Source of the DNA: Dehalococcoidia bacterium
GTDB taxonomy: Bacteria; Chloroflexota; Dehalococcoidia; SM23-28-2; RBG-16-64-32
Reading direction: 5' to 3'
Assembly (NCBI GenBank): GCA_030690405.1
Contig: JAUYGU010000109.1
Span: 1-35,517 of the forward strand
Length of the DNA stretch: 35,517 bases
Both the position numbers and the translations under genes were made by a program. The notes under the pieces are model-generated. The model was not told the DNA's origin. It was given only the letters and a program-made list of their open reading frames with translations, and ran no database searches. This document shows positions 24,276 through 32,144 of the stretch, one piece after another. Positions within the stretch are counted from its first letter, which is position 1, and each line of letters opens with the position of its first letter.

Positions 24276-26753
24276 ATGGTTGAAAAATTCAGCCGCATCA
24301 TAGGTGGCCGTGAGTTGAGCATGGAGGTCGGCCGGGTGGCCGGGCTCGCCGATGGGGCGGTCGTAGTCCGCTACGGCGACTCCATGGTCCTGGTGACGGC
24401 CTGCATGGACAAGCCCAGAGAGGGCATCGATTTCTTCCCCCTGACGGTGGACTACGAGGAGCGATTGTACGCCGCCGGCAAGATCCCCGGCAGCTTCTTC
24501 CGCCGCGAGGGGAGGCCCAGCAGCCAGGCGATCATCACGGCTCGCCTGACCGATAGGCCCCTGAGGCCGCTCTTCCCCAAGGGCATGCGGAACGACATCC
24601 AGATCGTCGGCACGACCCTCTCCGCGGACCAGGAGAACGACCCCGATATCCTGACGATCACCGGCGCCTCCGCCGCCCTTACGATCTCCGGCATCCCCTT
24701 CGACGGCCCCATCGCCGCCACCCGCGTCGGTTACATAGACGGCCAGTTCATCGTGAACCCCACCTTCGCCCAGCTCGACGAGGGCCAGCTTGACCTGGTG
24801 GTGGCTGGCAGCCGCGACGCCGTGGTGATGGTGGAGGCCGCCGCCTCCGAGGTGTCGGAGACGGTGGCCCTGGAGGCCATCCGCATCGGCCAGGAGGTCA
24901 ACGCGGAGCTCATCGCCCTCCAGGAGGAGATGGCGGAGCGCGTCGGCAAGCCCAAGATGGAGGTCGAGAAGATCACCCTGCCGGACGAGGTGGTGCAGGC
25001 CGTGCGCGAGTTCGTCCAGGGTCGCGACTGGGACCTCCTGGCCTCCGCCCGGGACGAGCGCGATGCCGCTCTGGCCGGGCGGCGGAAGGAGCTCATCGCG
25101 GCTCTGGGAGAGACCTATCCGGAGAACGAGATCAAAGCCGCCTTCACCGAGGTCACGAAGTCGATCGTGCGGTCCCGCATCTTGGAGCAGGGCCAGCGGC
25201 CGGACGGCCGCAGGCCGGACGAGATCCGGTCTATCAGCTGCGAGGTCGCGCTGCTGCCCCGCACCCACGGCTCCGGTCTGTTCACGCGCGGCGAGACGCA
25301 GGTCCTGTCGATCGCCACGCTGGGCTCGATGGGCGAGCAGCAGAAGATCGACGGGATCGAGCCGGAGGAGCGCAGGCGATTCCTGCACCACTACAACTTC
25401 CCGCCCTTCTCCGTCGGCGAGGCACGTCCCATGCGGGGGCCGTCCCGCCGCGACATCGGCCACGGCGCCCTCGCCGAGCGCGCCCTCATGCCCGTCGTCC
25501 CCGACGAGGAGGAGTTTCCCTACACGATCCGCCTGGTCTCGGAGGTGCTCTCCAGCAACGGCAGCACCTCCATGGCCAGCGTCTGCGGCAGCACCCTCTC
25601 CCTGATGGACGCGGGTGTGCCCATCAAGGCGCCCGTGGCGGGCATCGCCATGGGCCTGATCAAGGGTGAGGACCGCTTCCAGGTGCTCACCGACATCGCC
25701 GGGCTGGAAGACGCCATGGGCGACATGGACTTCAAGGTGGCCGGCACCCAGGCCGGCATCACCGCCCTCCAGATGGACATCAAGGTCAAAGGGATCACCT
25801 TTGAGATCATGGAGATCGCCCTGGCGCAGGCCCGCGAGGCGCGCGAGTTCATCCTGGGCAAGATGCTGGAGACGATCCCGTCCGTGCGGCCGGAGCTCTC
25901 CCCTTACGCGCCGCGCATGTACCGCATCTCCATCGCCCAGGACAAGATCGGCGCCGTCATCGGCCCGGGCGGCCGCATGATCCGCTCGATCATCGAAGAG
26001 ACGGGCTGCTCGATCGACATCGAGGACGACGGCACCGTGTTCGTGGGCTCACCCAACGAGGAGCAGGCGCGCAAGGCGATCGCCATCATCGAGGGGTTGA
26101 CCAAGGACGTGGAGCTGGGCGAGATATACACCGGCAAGGTCACGCGACTGACCTCCTTCGGCGCCTTCGTGGAGGTGCTGCCGGGCAAGGAAGGCCTGGT
26201 TCGCCTTCCCGACCTGGCCGAGGAACCCGTGCGGCGACCCGAAGACGTCGTCAATATGGGCGACGAGGTCATGGTGATGGTGATTGAAGTGGATGACCTG
26301 GGCCGGGTGAACCTGTCCCGCCGCGCCGTTTTGGAGGGGATGACCCTTGAGGAGGCGCGGGAAGCTTCTAAGCAGGCCCAGATGGCCTCGGTGGGCGGAC
26401 GGGGCGGCGAGAGAGACCGCGACCGGCGGCCTCCGCGCCGTGACTTCGGCGGCGGTGGACGCGGCCCCGGCGGCCCCGGTGGCGGTGGTGGCGGTGGTGG
26501 TGGTGGCGGTGGCGGTGGCCAGGGGTATGGTCGCAGGGGCGGCGGAAACGGCCGGCCCGGCGGCGGCCCCGGTGGCGGTGGACGCGGCCCTGGTGGCGGT
26601 GGACGCGGGCCCGGCGGTGGCGGCGGTCCGGGGTACCCTCGCAGGAGCGGGCCCGGCGGCCCACCCGGTGGCGGCCCCGGTGGCAGCACCTTCCGGCGTA
26701 GCCCCGGCGATCCCCTGCCACCCCCTCCCAGCCCGCCCGGGAGGCGCTGGTAA
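24276..26753 (+). CDS. pnp: Polyribonucleotide nucleotidyltransferase (PNPase) with Gly/Arg-rich tail
   Basis: This 825-residue protein has the full PNPase order: RNase PH domain 1 (about 1-140, PLTVDYEERLYAAGKIPGSF), a helical domain, RNase PH domain 2 (LFTRGETQVLS; catalytic region TDIAGLEDAMGDMDFKVAGT), KH (IGAVIGPGGRMIRSI) and S1 (GEIYTGKVTRLTSFGAFVEV, ending near 700). The enzyme degrades RNA phosphorolytically as a trimer. From about residue 707 comes an unusual ~118-residue tail of Gly, Arg and Pro (GGRGG, RGPGG, then PPPPSPPGRRW), making it longer than the usual 690-740. The tail is probably disordered and may bind RNA. The ATG at 24276 follows GGGAGGG. Confidence 0.96.
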   Translation: MVEKFSRIIGGRELSMEVGRVAGLADGAVVVRYGDSMVLVTACMDKPREGIDFFPLTVDYEERLYAAGKIPGSFFRREGRPSSQAIITARLTDRPLRPLFPKGMRNDIQIVGTTLSADQENDPDILTITGASAALTISGIPFDGPIAATRVGYIDGQFIVNPTFAQLDEGQLDLVVAGSRDAVVMVEAAASEVSETVALEAIRIGQEVNAELIALQEEMAERVGKPKMEVEKITLPDEVVQAVREFVQGRDWDLLASARDERDAALAGRRKELIAALGETYPENEIKAAFTEVTKSIVRSRILEQGQRPDGRRPDEIRSISCEVALLPRTHGSGLFTRGETQVLSIATLGSMGEQQKIDGIEPEERRRFLHHYNFPPFSVGEARPMRGPSRRDIGHGALAERALMPVVPDEEEFPYTIRLVSEVLSSNGSTSMASVCGSTLSLMDAGVPIKAPVAGIAMGLIKGEDRFQVLTDIAGLEDAMGDMDFKVAGTQAGITALQMDIKVKGITFEIMEIALAQAREAREFILGKMLETIPSVRPELSPYAPRMYRISIAQDKIGAVIGPGGRMIRSIIEETGCSIDIEDDGTVFVGSPNEEQARKAIAIIEGLTKDVELGEIYTGKVTRLTSFGAFVEVLPGKEGLVRLPDLAEEPVRRPEDVVNMGDEVMVMVIEVDDLGRVNLSRRAVLEGMTLEEAREASKQAQMASVGGRGGERDRDRRPPRRDFGGGGRGPGGPGGGGGGGGGGGGGGQGYGRRGGGNGRPGGGPGGGGRGPGGGGRGPGGGGGPGYPRRSGPGGPPGGGPGGSTFRRSPGDPLPPPPSPPGRRW
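26446..26700 (+). repeat. Low-complexity Gly-codon repeat inside pnp
   Basis: The segment consists mainly of GGC/GGT codons. The unit GGTGGCGGTGGACGCGG recurs, clearly at about 26571-26608 and in part at 26449-26465. It encodes the Gly/Arg tail of PNPase. Such repeats change length easily by slippage, so the number of units may vary between strains or be misassembled. Confidence 0.75.
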
Positions 26754-26772
26754 GACATAGGAGGGCGCGCCC

Positions 26773-27567
26773 ATGCCCATAAAGGTTGTCGTTAGCGGCA
26801 CCGGGAAGATGGGCCGGCAGGTGCTGGCGGCCGTGAGCGCCGAACCGGAGCTGCAGCCTGTGGGCGTCCTCTCCCACGTCCCCGGTGAAGAATACCTCTC
26901 GCTGCCGGACGGCTCCGGCCTCGTCCCCTTTGGCGCCGACCCGGCGGCGCTGTTCACCCGCACCCGCCCGGATGTCGTGGTGGACTTCACGAACGCGGAG
27001 TACACACCCATCGTGGCTCGCGAGGCGCTGGAGGCGGGGGCGAGGCTCGTGATCGGCACCTCCGGCCTTTCGGAGGCGTTCCTGCACGAGCTGGACCGGG
27101 AGTGCCGGGAGCGAAAGCTCGGCGCCGTGGTCGCCTCCAACTTCGCCCTGGGCGCGGTCGTGATGACCCACCTGGCGAAGGCCGCCGCCCGCTTCTTCGA
27201 CCACGTCGAGCTTATAGAGATGCACCACGAAAGCAAGGTGGACGCGCCCTCCGGCACCGCTATCACCACCGCACGCAAGATGGCGGAAGGGCGTAAGGAG
27301 CCCTTCCATCGCGCCGCGACGCAGCGGGAGACGGTGGAGGGGACGCGCGGCGGCTCCGTAGACGGCGTCACGATCCACAGCGTGCGTCTGCCCGGACTGG
27401 TCGCCCACCAGGCCGTGATCTTCGGCGGCCCCGGCGAGACCCTCACGATCCGTCACGACTCCACCAGCCGCGAGTCGTTCATGCCCGGCGTGGTCCTGGC
27501 GGTCAAGGACGTGATGCGGCGGCAGGAGATGGTGCTCGGCCTGGAAACGCTCATCGGGATCGAGTAG
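26773..27567 (+). CDS. dapB: 4-hydroxy-tetrahydrodipicolinate reductase
   Basis: The 264 residues match DapB, which reduces hydroxytetrahydrodipicolinate in the diaminopimelate/lysine pathway. VVVSGTGKMGRQVLAAV is the Rossmann nucleotide loop. VVVDFTNAEYTPIVAREAL and LVIGTSGLSEAFL follow, and IEMHHESKVDAPSGTA holds the catalytic His pair and Lys. The C-terminal part forms the tetramer region and ends near LETLIGIE. The ATG at 26773 has GGAGGG about eight bases upstream and follows pnp by 19 bp. asd and dapA, the other pathway genes here, are 2.2 kb further on, past a sulfur-related module. Confidence 0.94.
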   Translation: MPIKVVVSGTGKMGRQVLAAVSAEPELQPVGVLSHVPGEEYLSLPDGSGLVPFGADPAALFTRTRPDVVVDFTNAEYTPIVAREALEAGARLVIGTSGLSEAFLHELDRECRERKLGAVVASNFALGAVVMTHLAKAAARFFDHVELIEMHHESKVDAPSGTAITTARKMAEGRKEPFHRAATQRETVEGTRGGSVDGVTIHSVRLPGLVAHQAVIFGGPGETLTIRHDSTSRESFMPGVVLAVKDVMRRQEMVLGLETLIGIE

Positions 27568-27588
27568 CCCCGTTGGCCTAGAGGGCCT

Positions 27589-27642
27589 TTGACCGCATGG
27601 CGCGCGCGTGATACATTAGTTGCGCAATCGCGCAACTAATGT
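27589..27642 (+). promoter_or_regulatory. Promoter with overlapping perfect palindromic operator for arsR
   Basis: TTGACC (27589-27594), a 17-bp spacer and TACATT (27612-27617) with a TG at 27609-27610 form a strong promoter. Overlapping the -10 and the start site is a perfect inverted repeat, ACATTAGTTGCGC and its complement (27613-27625 and 27630-27642), with a 4-bp spacer. It ends one base before the arsR ATG. Its size and place fit the operator of an ArsR-family dimer that represses its own operon by blocking RNA polymerase. Confidence 0.8.
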
Positions 27643-27643
27643 C

Positions 27644-27982
27644 ATGACCCAGGACCTGTTCGACCTTCACGCCGACGTCTGCAAGACCCTCTCTAGCCCG
27701 GCTCGCCTGAGGATTATCGATGCCCTGAAGGACAGCGAGCTTTCCGCCGGCGAGATCTGTGCGGTCGTGGGCGCTCGCAAGGCGAACGTCTCCCAGCACC
27801 TCGCCGTCATGCGCGAGCGCGGGATAGTCGAAGCACGCCGCAGCGGCACGAATGTCTTCTACCGCCTGACCAACCCGAAGGTCGTCCAGGCGTTCCAGCT
27901 GATGCGGGAGGTCCTCGTAGAGCAGCTCGACAAGAAGGCTGCGCTTCTCGCGGGGTCAGGCCGTCTGGGAGGCCCGTCGTGA
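27644..27982 (+). CDS. ArsR/SmtB-family transcriptional repressor
   Basis: This 112-residue winged-helix protein contains LSSPARLRIIDALKDSELSA, EICAVVGARKANVSQHLAVM (recognition helix) and RERGIVEARRSGTNVFYRL (wing). Cysteines occur at about positions 13 and 39. The classical metal-site ELCVCD is absent, and EICAVVG stands in its place. Because it heads an operon with DsrE-like and sulfide:quinone-reductase-like genes, a sulfide or persulfide sensor of the BigR/SqrR kind is an attractive inference, although the Cys positions do not clearly match those proteins. The ATG at 27644 sits directly after the palindromic operator. Its TGA overlaps the GTG of the next gene. Confidence 0.85.
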   Translation: MTQDLFDLHADVCKTLSSPARLRIIDALKDSELSAGEICAVVGARKANVSQHLAVMRERGIVEARRSGTNVFYRLTNPKVVQAFQLMREVLVEQLDKKAALLAGSGRLGGPS

Positions 27983-28332
27983 CCGCCCTCCTGCTCGTGA
28001 TCAACCGCGCTCCGTACGACGGTACGGACGTCGTCTGGAACGCCCTGCGCCTGGCCGGCTCCGCCGCGGAGGCCGGGATGCGGGTGAGGCTCTTCCTCAT
28101 GAACGACGGTGTGGACCTGGCGCGGGAGGGCGTCACGCCGGAAGGCGCCGAGTTCGACCTGCAGGAGATGCTCCAAAAGCTCATCGCGGGTGGCGTGGAG
28201 GTTCGGCTCTGCCAGACCTGCCTGACGCGCTGCGGCATTGGCAAGGGAGAGACGATCCCGAAGGCGCAGATCGTGGGCATGAAGGACCTCGTCGCCTGGG
28301 TGCGGGACTCCGAGAAAGTGCTATCATTCTGA
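27979..28332 (+). CDS. DsrE-family sulfur-relay-like protein
   Basis: This 117-residue protein has the DsrE/TusD-like fold. ALLLVINRAPYDGTDVVWNA begins the first strand, RVRLFLMNDGVDLA the second, and a Cys-rich loop RLCQTCLTRCGI holds Cys78, Cys81 and Cys85. DsrE and TusD proteins carry persulfide sulfur on a loop Cys during sulfur oxidation or tRNA thiolation. The start is GTG 27979, overlapping the arsR stop (GTGA), which means tight coupling. The downstream SQR-like enzyme could generate the sulfane sulfur that this protein accepts; that partnership is inferred from gene order. Confidence 0.82.
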   Translation: MTALLLVINRAPYDGTDVVWNALRLAGSAAEAGMRVRLFLMNDGVDLAREGVTPEGAEFDLQEMLQKLIAGGVEVRLCQTCLTRCGIGKGETIPKAQIVGMKDLVAWVRDSEKVLSF

Positions 28333-28358
28333 CCTGAGATGGCGGTTTGGAGGGTGCC

Positions 28359-29510
28359 ATGGCCGGCAAGACGATAGTCATCCTTGGCGGCGGCGTCGGC
28401 GGCCTGGTCGCCGCCAACCGCCTGCGCAGGCTTCTCCCCCGCGAGCACCGCGTCGTCCTCGTAGACCGGAACGTCTGGCACAGCTTCGCGCCCGCGTTCA
28501 CCAGCGTCATGCTTGGCCACAAAGTCGCGGAGCAGATCAGCCGCGACCTCCGCCGCCTGGGCCGTAAGGGGATCGAGTTCATCCCCGCCGAGATCAGCGG
28601 CATCGATCTCTCGAAGCGCACCGTTCACCTCAGCGGCCAGGAGCTCGCCTACGATTACCTGATCCTGGCGATGGGCGCCCAGTACTCCGCCGGCGATATC
28701 GCCGGCCTCGCCACCGCCTACACCTACTACACCCTGGAGGGCGCCGAAGCGCTGCGCGAGGAGATCGCGGCCCTCAAGTCCGGCCGCATCGCCATCGTCG
28801 TGCCGGGCGTGCCCTACAAGTGCCCGGCGGCACCCTACGAGGGCGCGCTTCTGCTGGACCACTACTTCCGCCGCGCCCGCCTTCGCTCCGGCATCGAGAT
28901 CCGCCTGTTCACGCCGGAGCCGGCGCCGCTGCCCGTCGCCGGGAAGGCGGTGGGCCAGGCGGTGACGGAGTTGCTGGCTGGCCGCGAGGTCGGGTTCAGC
29001 CCGAACAGCCGGCTGCAATCAGTGGACCCGGCCGCAAAGAAGCTCGCCTTCGAGGACGGCTCCGAAGCCCCCTACGACCTCCTGATCGGCGTGCCGCTTC
29101 ACGAGGTGCCGACGGTTGTGCGTGAGGCCGGCCTCGCCGAGCGTGGCGGCTGGGTGAAGGTGGACCGCGACACCCTGGCGACGGCGTTCGAGGGCGTCTA
29201 CGCGGTGGGCGACATGACGGCGATCCCGCTGGCCAACGGCAAGATGCTGCCGAAGGCGGGCGTGTTCGCCCACGGCGAGGCGGAGGTGGTGGCCCGAAAC
29301 ATCGCCGCCCAGATCAGCGATGGCCAAACCCGCTGGGCCTTCGGCGGCGAGGGTGCCTGCTTCCTGGAGACGGGCTTCGGCAAGGCCGCCTACGTAAAAG
29401 GCAACTTCTTCGCGGAGCCTGAGCCGGAGCTGCAGATGCGCCGGCCCAGCATGCTCTGGCGCTGGGTTAAGGAAGGCTTCGTCCGCACCTGGCTCTGGCG
29501 CTGGTTCTGA
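28359..29510 (+). CDS. Sulfide:quinone oxidoreductase-like FAD-dependent enzyme
   Basis: This 383-residue flavoprotein belongs to the two-dinucleotide-binding-domain group. TIVILGGGVGGLVAANRL is the FAD loop, YDYLILAMGAQY follows, and VYAVGDMTAIP is the second FAD motif. Cysteines at 155 (VPYKCPAAPYEG) and 334 (EGACFLETG) match the positions of the two redox Cys shared by sulfide:quinone reductases and flavocytochrome c sulfide dehydrogenases. The aromatic C-terminus (MLWRWVKEGFVRTWLWRWF) could embed in the membrane, as in SQR. It probably oxidises sulfide to sulfane sulfur. The ATG at 28359 is six bases after GGAGG; a TTG at 28347 is less likely. Confidence 0.82.
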   Translation: MAGKTIVILGGGVGGLVAANRLRRLLPREHRVVLVDRNVWHSFAPAFTSVMLGHKVAEQISRDLRRLGRKGIEFIPAEISGIDLSKRTVHLSGQELAYDYLILAMGAQYSAGDIAGLATAYTYYTLEGAEALREEIAALKSGRIAIVVPGVPYKCPAAPYEGALLLDHYFRRARLRSGIEIRLFTPEPAPLPVAGKAVGQAVTELLAGREVGFSPNSRLQSVDPAAKKLAFEDGSEAPYDLLIGVPLHEVPTVVREAGLAERGGWVKVDRDTLATAFEGVYAVGDMTAIPLANGKMLPKAGVFAHGEAEVVARNIAAQISDGQTRWAFGGEGACFLETGFGKAAYVKGNFFAEPEPELQMRRPSMLWRWVKEGFVRTWLWRWF

Positions 29511-29537
29511 GGCCGCGCCTCTCTTTCCTTGGAAGGA

Positions 29538-29640
29538 CAGGCTTCAGCCTGCCGGGCTGGGGCGTGCTGGCTCTGTAGGGGCGACCTTCAGGTCGCCCGC
29601 TGCTGCGGCAGAGGCCAGCCCTCCCATTCCTTCTGAAGGA
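29538..29640. repeat. Cluster of three short hairpins with CTTCAG-type centres
   Basis: In the 241-bp gap before asd lie three inverted repeats: CAGGCT-TC-AGCCTG (29538-29551), GGGCGACCT-TC-AGGTCGCCC (29579-29598, perfect 9-bp arms) and TCCTTC-T-GAAGGA (29628-29640). The first two share the CTTCAG or CCTTCAGG core with the element at 10591-10608; the third carries the inverse CTGAAG. No T tracts follow, so they look like small dispersed palindromic repeats. The rest of the gap holds the asd promoter. Confidence 0.65.
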
Positions 29641-29665
29641 GCCTGCCGGGAGACCCCATCAGCCG

Positions 29666-29695
29666 TTGCGGTGTCCGCCCCCAATCCGCTAAGAT
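29666..29695 (+). promoter_or_regulatory. Promoter for asd-dapA
   Basis: TTGCGG (29666-29671), an 18-bp spacer and TAAGAT (29690-29695) give a plausible sigma-70 promoter, about 50 bases before the asd ATG. It shows that asd-dapA need not depend on readthrough from the sulfur operon. Confidence 0.5.
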
Positions 29696-29751
29696 GGTCG
29701 GGCCGCAGCCGGGTGCCACCGCTGCGGCTCGTATCTGGGGAGTAAGAGCGG

Positions 29752-30768
29752 ATGTCCAAGGCTTACAACGTCGCCGTCGTCGGCGCCACCGGCCTCGTCG
29801 GCCAGGAGTTCCTCAAGATCGCCCTGCAGAGGGGATTCCCCCTCAAGGGGCTGCGCCTGCTCGCCTCCAGCCGCTCCGCCGGCCGCCGCCTCACCGTCGG
29901 CGAGTGGGAGATCGAGGTGGAGGAGACGAACTCAAAGTCGTTCGCCGGCGTCGATATCGCCTTCTTCTCCGCGACGACCGAGGTCTCGAAGAGCATGGTC
30001 CCCGCCGCCGTCAAGGCCGGCGCCATCACTATCGACGACAGCGCCGCCTGGCGCATGGAGCCGGACGTGCCGCTCGTCGTGCCGGAGGTCAACGCCGCTG
30101 ACCTCGAGGGCCACAAGGGGATCATCTCGATCCCCAACTGCCCTACCACGCCGCTGGTCCAGGTGCTCTGGCCCATCCACTGCCTCAACCCCGTGAAGCG
30201 GATCATCGTCGACACCTACCAGTCGGTGTCGGGGCAGGGCGCGCAGGCTGTCCAGGAGCTGACCGACCAGACCCGCGCCGTCCTCGATGGCAACAGCGCC
30301 AGCGCCCACGTCTTCCCCCACCAGATCGCCTTCAGCCTGCTGCCCCACGTGGACGTCTTCCTGGGCAGCGGCTACACCAAGGAAGAGTGGAAGATCATCA
30401 ACGAGACGCGCAAGATCATGCACGAGCCCGAGCTGGCGGTATCCGCCACCTGCGTTCGCGTGCCCGTGTACGTGGGGCACAGCGAGGCGGTGCACGTGGA
30501 GTTCGCCCGGCCGATCACGCCGGAGGAGGTGCACACGATCCTGCGCGAAGCCCCCGGCGTCACCGTGCAGGACGAGCCTTCCGTGAACCTTTACCCCATG
30601 CCCTGTACCGTCGCCGGCAAGGACGACACCTTCGTGGGGCGGATTCGCCAGGACGTCTCCTGCCCCACCGGCATCGCCATGTGGATCGTCAGCGATAACC
30701 TGCGTAAGGGCGCCGCCCTTAACGCTATCCAGATCGCGGAAGAGCTGATCGCCCGCAGCCTCATATAG
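29752..30768 (+). CDS. asd: Aspartate-semialdehyde dehydrogenase
   Basis: The 338 residues match the bacterial Asd family. NVAVVGATGLVGQEFLKIAL binds NADP. IPNCPTTPLVQVL holds the catalytic Cys. TYQSVSGQGAQAVQEL and RVPVYVGHSEAVHVEF (acid/base His) follow, and the C-terminus has NLRKGAALNAIQIAEEL. The enzyme reduces aspartyl phosphate to the semialdehyde shared by lysine, threonine and methionine synthesis. The ATG at 29752 has GGGGAG upstream. dapA follows after 10 bp and uses the product directly. Length is normal and no odd residues were noted. Confidence 0.95.
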   Translation: MSKAYNVAVVGATGLVGQEFLKIALQRGFPLKGLRLLASSRSAGRRLTVGEWEIEVEETNSKSFAGVDIAFFSATTEVSKSMVPAAVKAGAITIDDSAAWRMEPDVPLVVPEVNAADLEGHKGIISIPNCPTTPLVQVLWPIHCLNPVKRIIVDTYQSVSGQGAQAVQELTDQTRAVLDGNSASAHVFPHQIAFSLLPHVDVFLGSGYTKEEWKIINETRKIMHEPELAVSATCVRVPVYVGHSEAVHVEFARPITPEEVHTILREAPGVTVQDEPSVNLYPMPCTVAGKDDTFVGRIRQDVSCPTGIAMWIVSDNLRKGAALNAIQIAEELIARSLI

Positions 30769-30778
30769 GAGCCGTCCC

Positions 30779-31675
30779 ATGGAGATAGGCCGTCTTCTCA
30801 CAGCGATGGTTACGCCCTTCGACCGCGAGGGGCAGGTGGACTACGCCCAGGCCGGGCGGCTGGCTTCTGCCCTCCTCGACTCCGGCAGCGACGGCCTCGT
30901 CGTTGCCGGCACGACCGGCGAGTCGCCGACGCTCAGCCACGACGAGAAGCTGAGGCTGTTCGCAGCCGTCAAGGAGGCCGTGGGCGGCCGCGGCGTCGTG
31001 CTGGCCGGGACGGGCACGAACGACACCGCCGCTAGCATCGAGCTATCGCAGGAGGCGGAGCGGGCCGGCGTGGACGGACTGCTGCTCACCGCGCCCTACT
31101 ACAACAAGCCTACCCAGGAAGGGCTCTACCGACACTTTGAGGCGATCGCCCGCGCCACCCGCCTCCCCTGCGTCCTCTACAACATCCCCTCGCGCACGGG
31201 CGTCAACATGACCGCCGATACCACGCTACGGCTCTCCCGCGTGCCGAACATCGTCGGCGTGAAGGAAGCCTCCGGCGACCTGGCCCAGATCGCGCGCATC
31301 ATCGACGACGCCGGCGACGAGTTCCGGGTGTGGAGCGGCGACGACGCCATGACGCTGCCGATTCTGGCCTTGGGCGGCTACGGCGTCATAGCCGTCGTCT
31401 CTCACCTCGCCGGCGCGCAGCTGCACGGGATGATCGACGACTACCTGGCCGGTCGCACCGCCGAGGCGGCGCGCGCCCACCGCCGTCTGCTGCCGCTGAT
31501 GCAGGTGCTGATGACGGCGGCCAGCAACCCTTCACCGCTGAAGTACGCTCTCAACCAGATCGGCTTTCCCGTGGGGGCGCCGCGCCTGCCGCTGGTAGAG
31601 CCGGAGGGCGAGCCGGCGGAGCAGATCACGGCGGAGGTCCGCCGCCACCACATCGACCTCGCGGTAACGGTTTAG
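30779..31675 (+). CDS. dapA: 4-hydroxy-tetrahydrodipicolinate synthase
   Basis: This 298-residue TIM-barrel lyase has the DapA/NAL family motifs: VVAGTTGESPTLSHDEKL, LLTAPYYNKPTQEGLYRHF (with the active-site Tyr), VLYNIPSRTGVNM and IVGVKEASGDL, whose Lys forms the Schiff base with pyruvate. It condenses pyruvate and aspartate semialdehyde, the first committed step to diaminopimelate. The ATG at 30779 is eight bases after AGGAG and directly follows asd. A small gene of unknown function is next on the same strand. Family relatives with other aldolase activities exist, but the asd neighbour supports DapA. Confidence 0.94.
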   Translation: MEIGRLLTAMVTPFDREGQVDYAQAGRLASALLDSGSDGLVVAGTTGESPTLSHDEKLRLFAAVKEAVGGRGVVLAGTGTNDTAASIELSQEAERAGVDGLLLTAPYYNKPTQEGLYRHFEAIARATRLPCVLYNIPSRTGVNMTADTTLRLSRVPNIVGVKEASGDLAQIARIIDDAGDEFRVWSGDDAMTLPILALGGYGVIAVVSHLAGAQLHGMIDDYLAGRTAEAARAHRRLLPLMQVLMTAASNPSPLKYALNQIGFPVGAPRLPLVEPEGEPAEQITAEVRRHHIDLAVTV

Positions 31676-31691
31676 GAGCAGGAGGTCCACA

Positions 31692-32144
31692 ATGCGCTTT
31701 CCAATCCTGATGAGCCCCATGTGGCGGCCCTTGCTGCTGCCCTTCGGCGGCACGCCCGAGCGCTCCTTTATCGAGCTGGAGGACGGCGAGCTGCGCGTGC
31801 GCTTCGGCTGGCTGTTCGACCAGCGCTTCCCGCTCAGCGCCATCGAAGGCGCCTCGCCCTCGCACTGGTCCGTCTGGGCCGGTATCGGCTGGCGGACCAA
31901 CTTCCGCGGCACCGTCGGCCTGATCGGCACCTACGTGAACATCGTGGAGGTGCGGTTCAGGGAGCCCCAGCGCGTGCGGATGGTTCTGCCTTTTGCCTGC
32001 CGGCGGCTGTACGTGTCGCTGGAGGAGCCGCGGGAGTTCATCGCCGCCCTGCGCGACGCCGGCGCGGCGGAGGCCCCGCGTGAGCCCGTCGGTGCCGGCG
32101 CGGGCACCAACTCCCGGCCGCGCCGCCGCAAGAAGAGCGACTAG
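31692..32144 (+). CDS. Hypothetical protein after dapA
   Basis: This 150-residue protein is not recognised. It is rich in aromatic beta strands: MWRPLLLPFGGTPERSFIEL, DGELRVRFGWLFDQRFPLSA, GWRTNFRGTVGLIG and VEVRFREPQRVRMVLPF. The pattern resembles PH-like or bacterial Pleckstrin-type domains, without proof. The C-terminus is Ala/Pro/Arg-rich (NSRPRRRKKSD) and probably disordered. It follows dapA by 16 bp with GGAGG seven bases before the ATG, so it is in the asd-dapA operon. Its TAG directly abuts the stop codon of the convergent zinc-ribbon gene. Confidence 0.7.
   Translation: MRFPILMSPMWRPLLLPFGGTPERSFIELEDGELRVRFGWLFDQRFPLSAIEGASPSHWSVWAGIGWRTNFRGTVGLIGTYVNIVEVRFREPQRVRMVLPFACRRLYVSLEEPREFIAALRDAGAAEAPREPVGAGAGTNSRPRRRKKSD

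Noticed and set aside
25904..26758. Proline-rich reading frame antisense to pnp
   Set aside because: It is the complement of the Gly-codon repeat and PNPase coding sequence, with no ribosome site or domain. A shadow frame.
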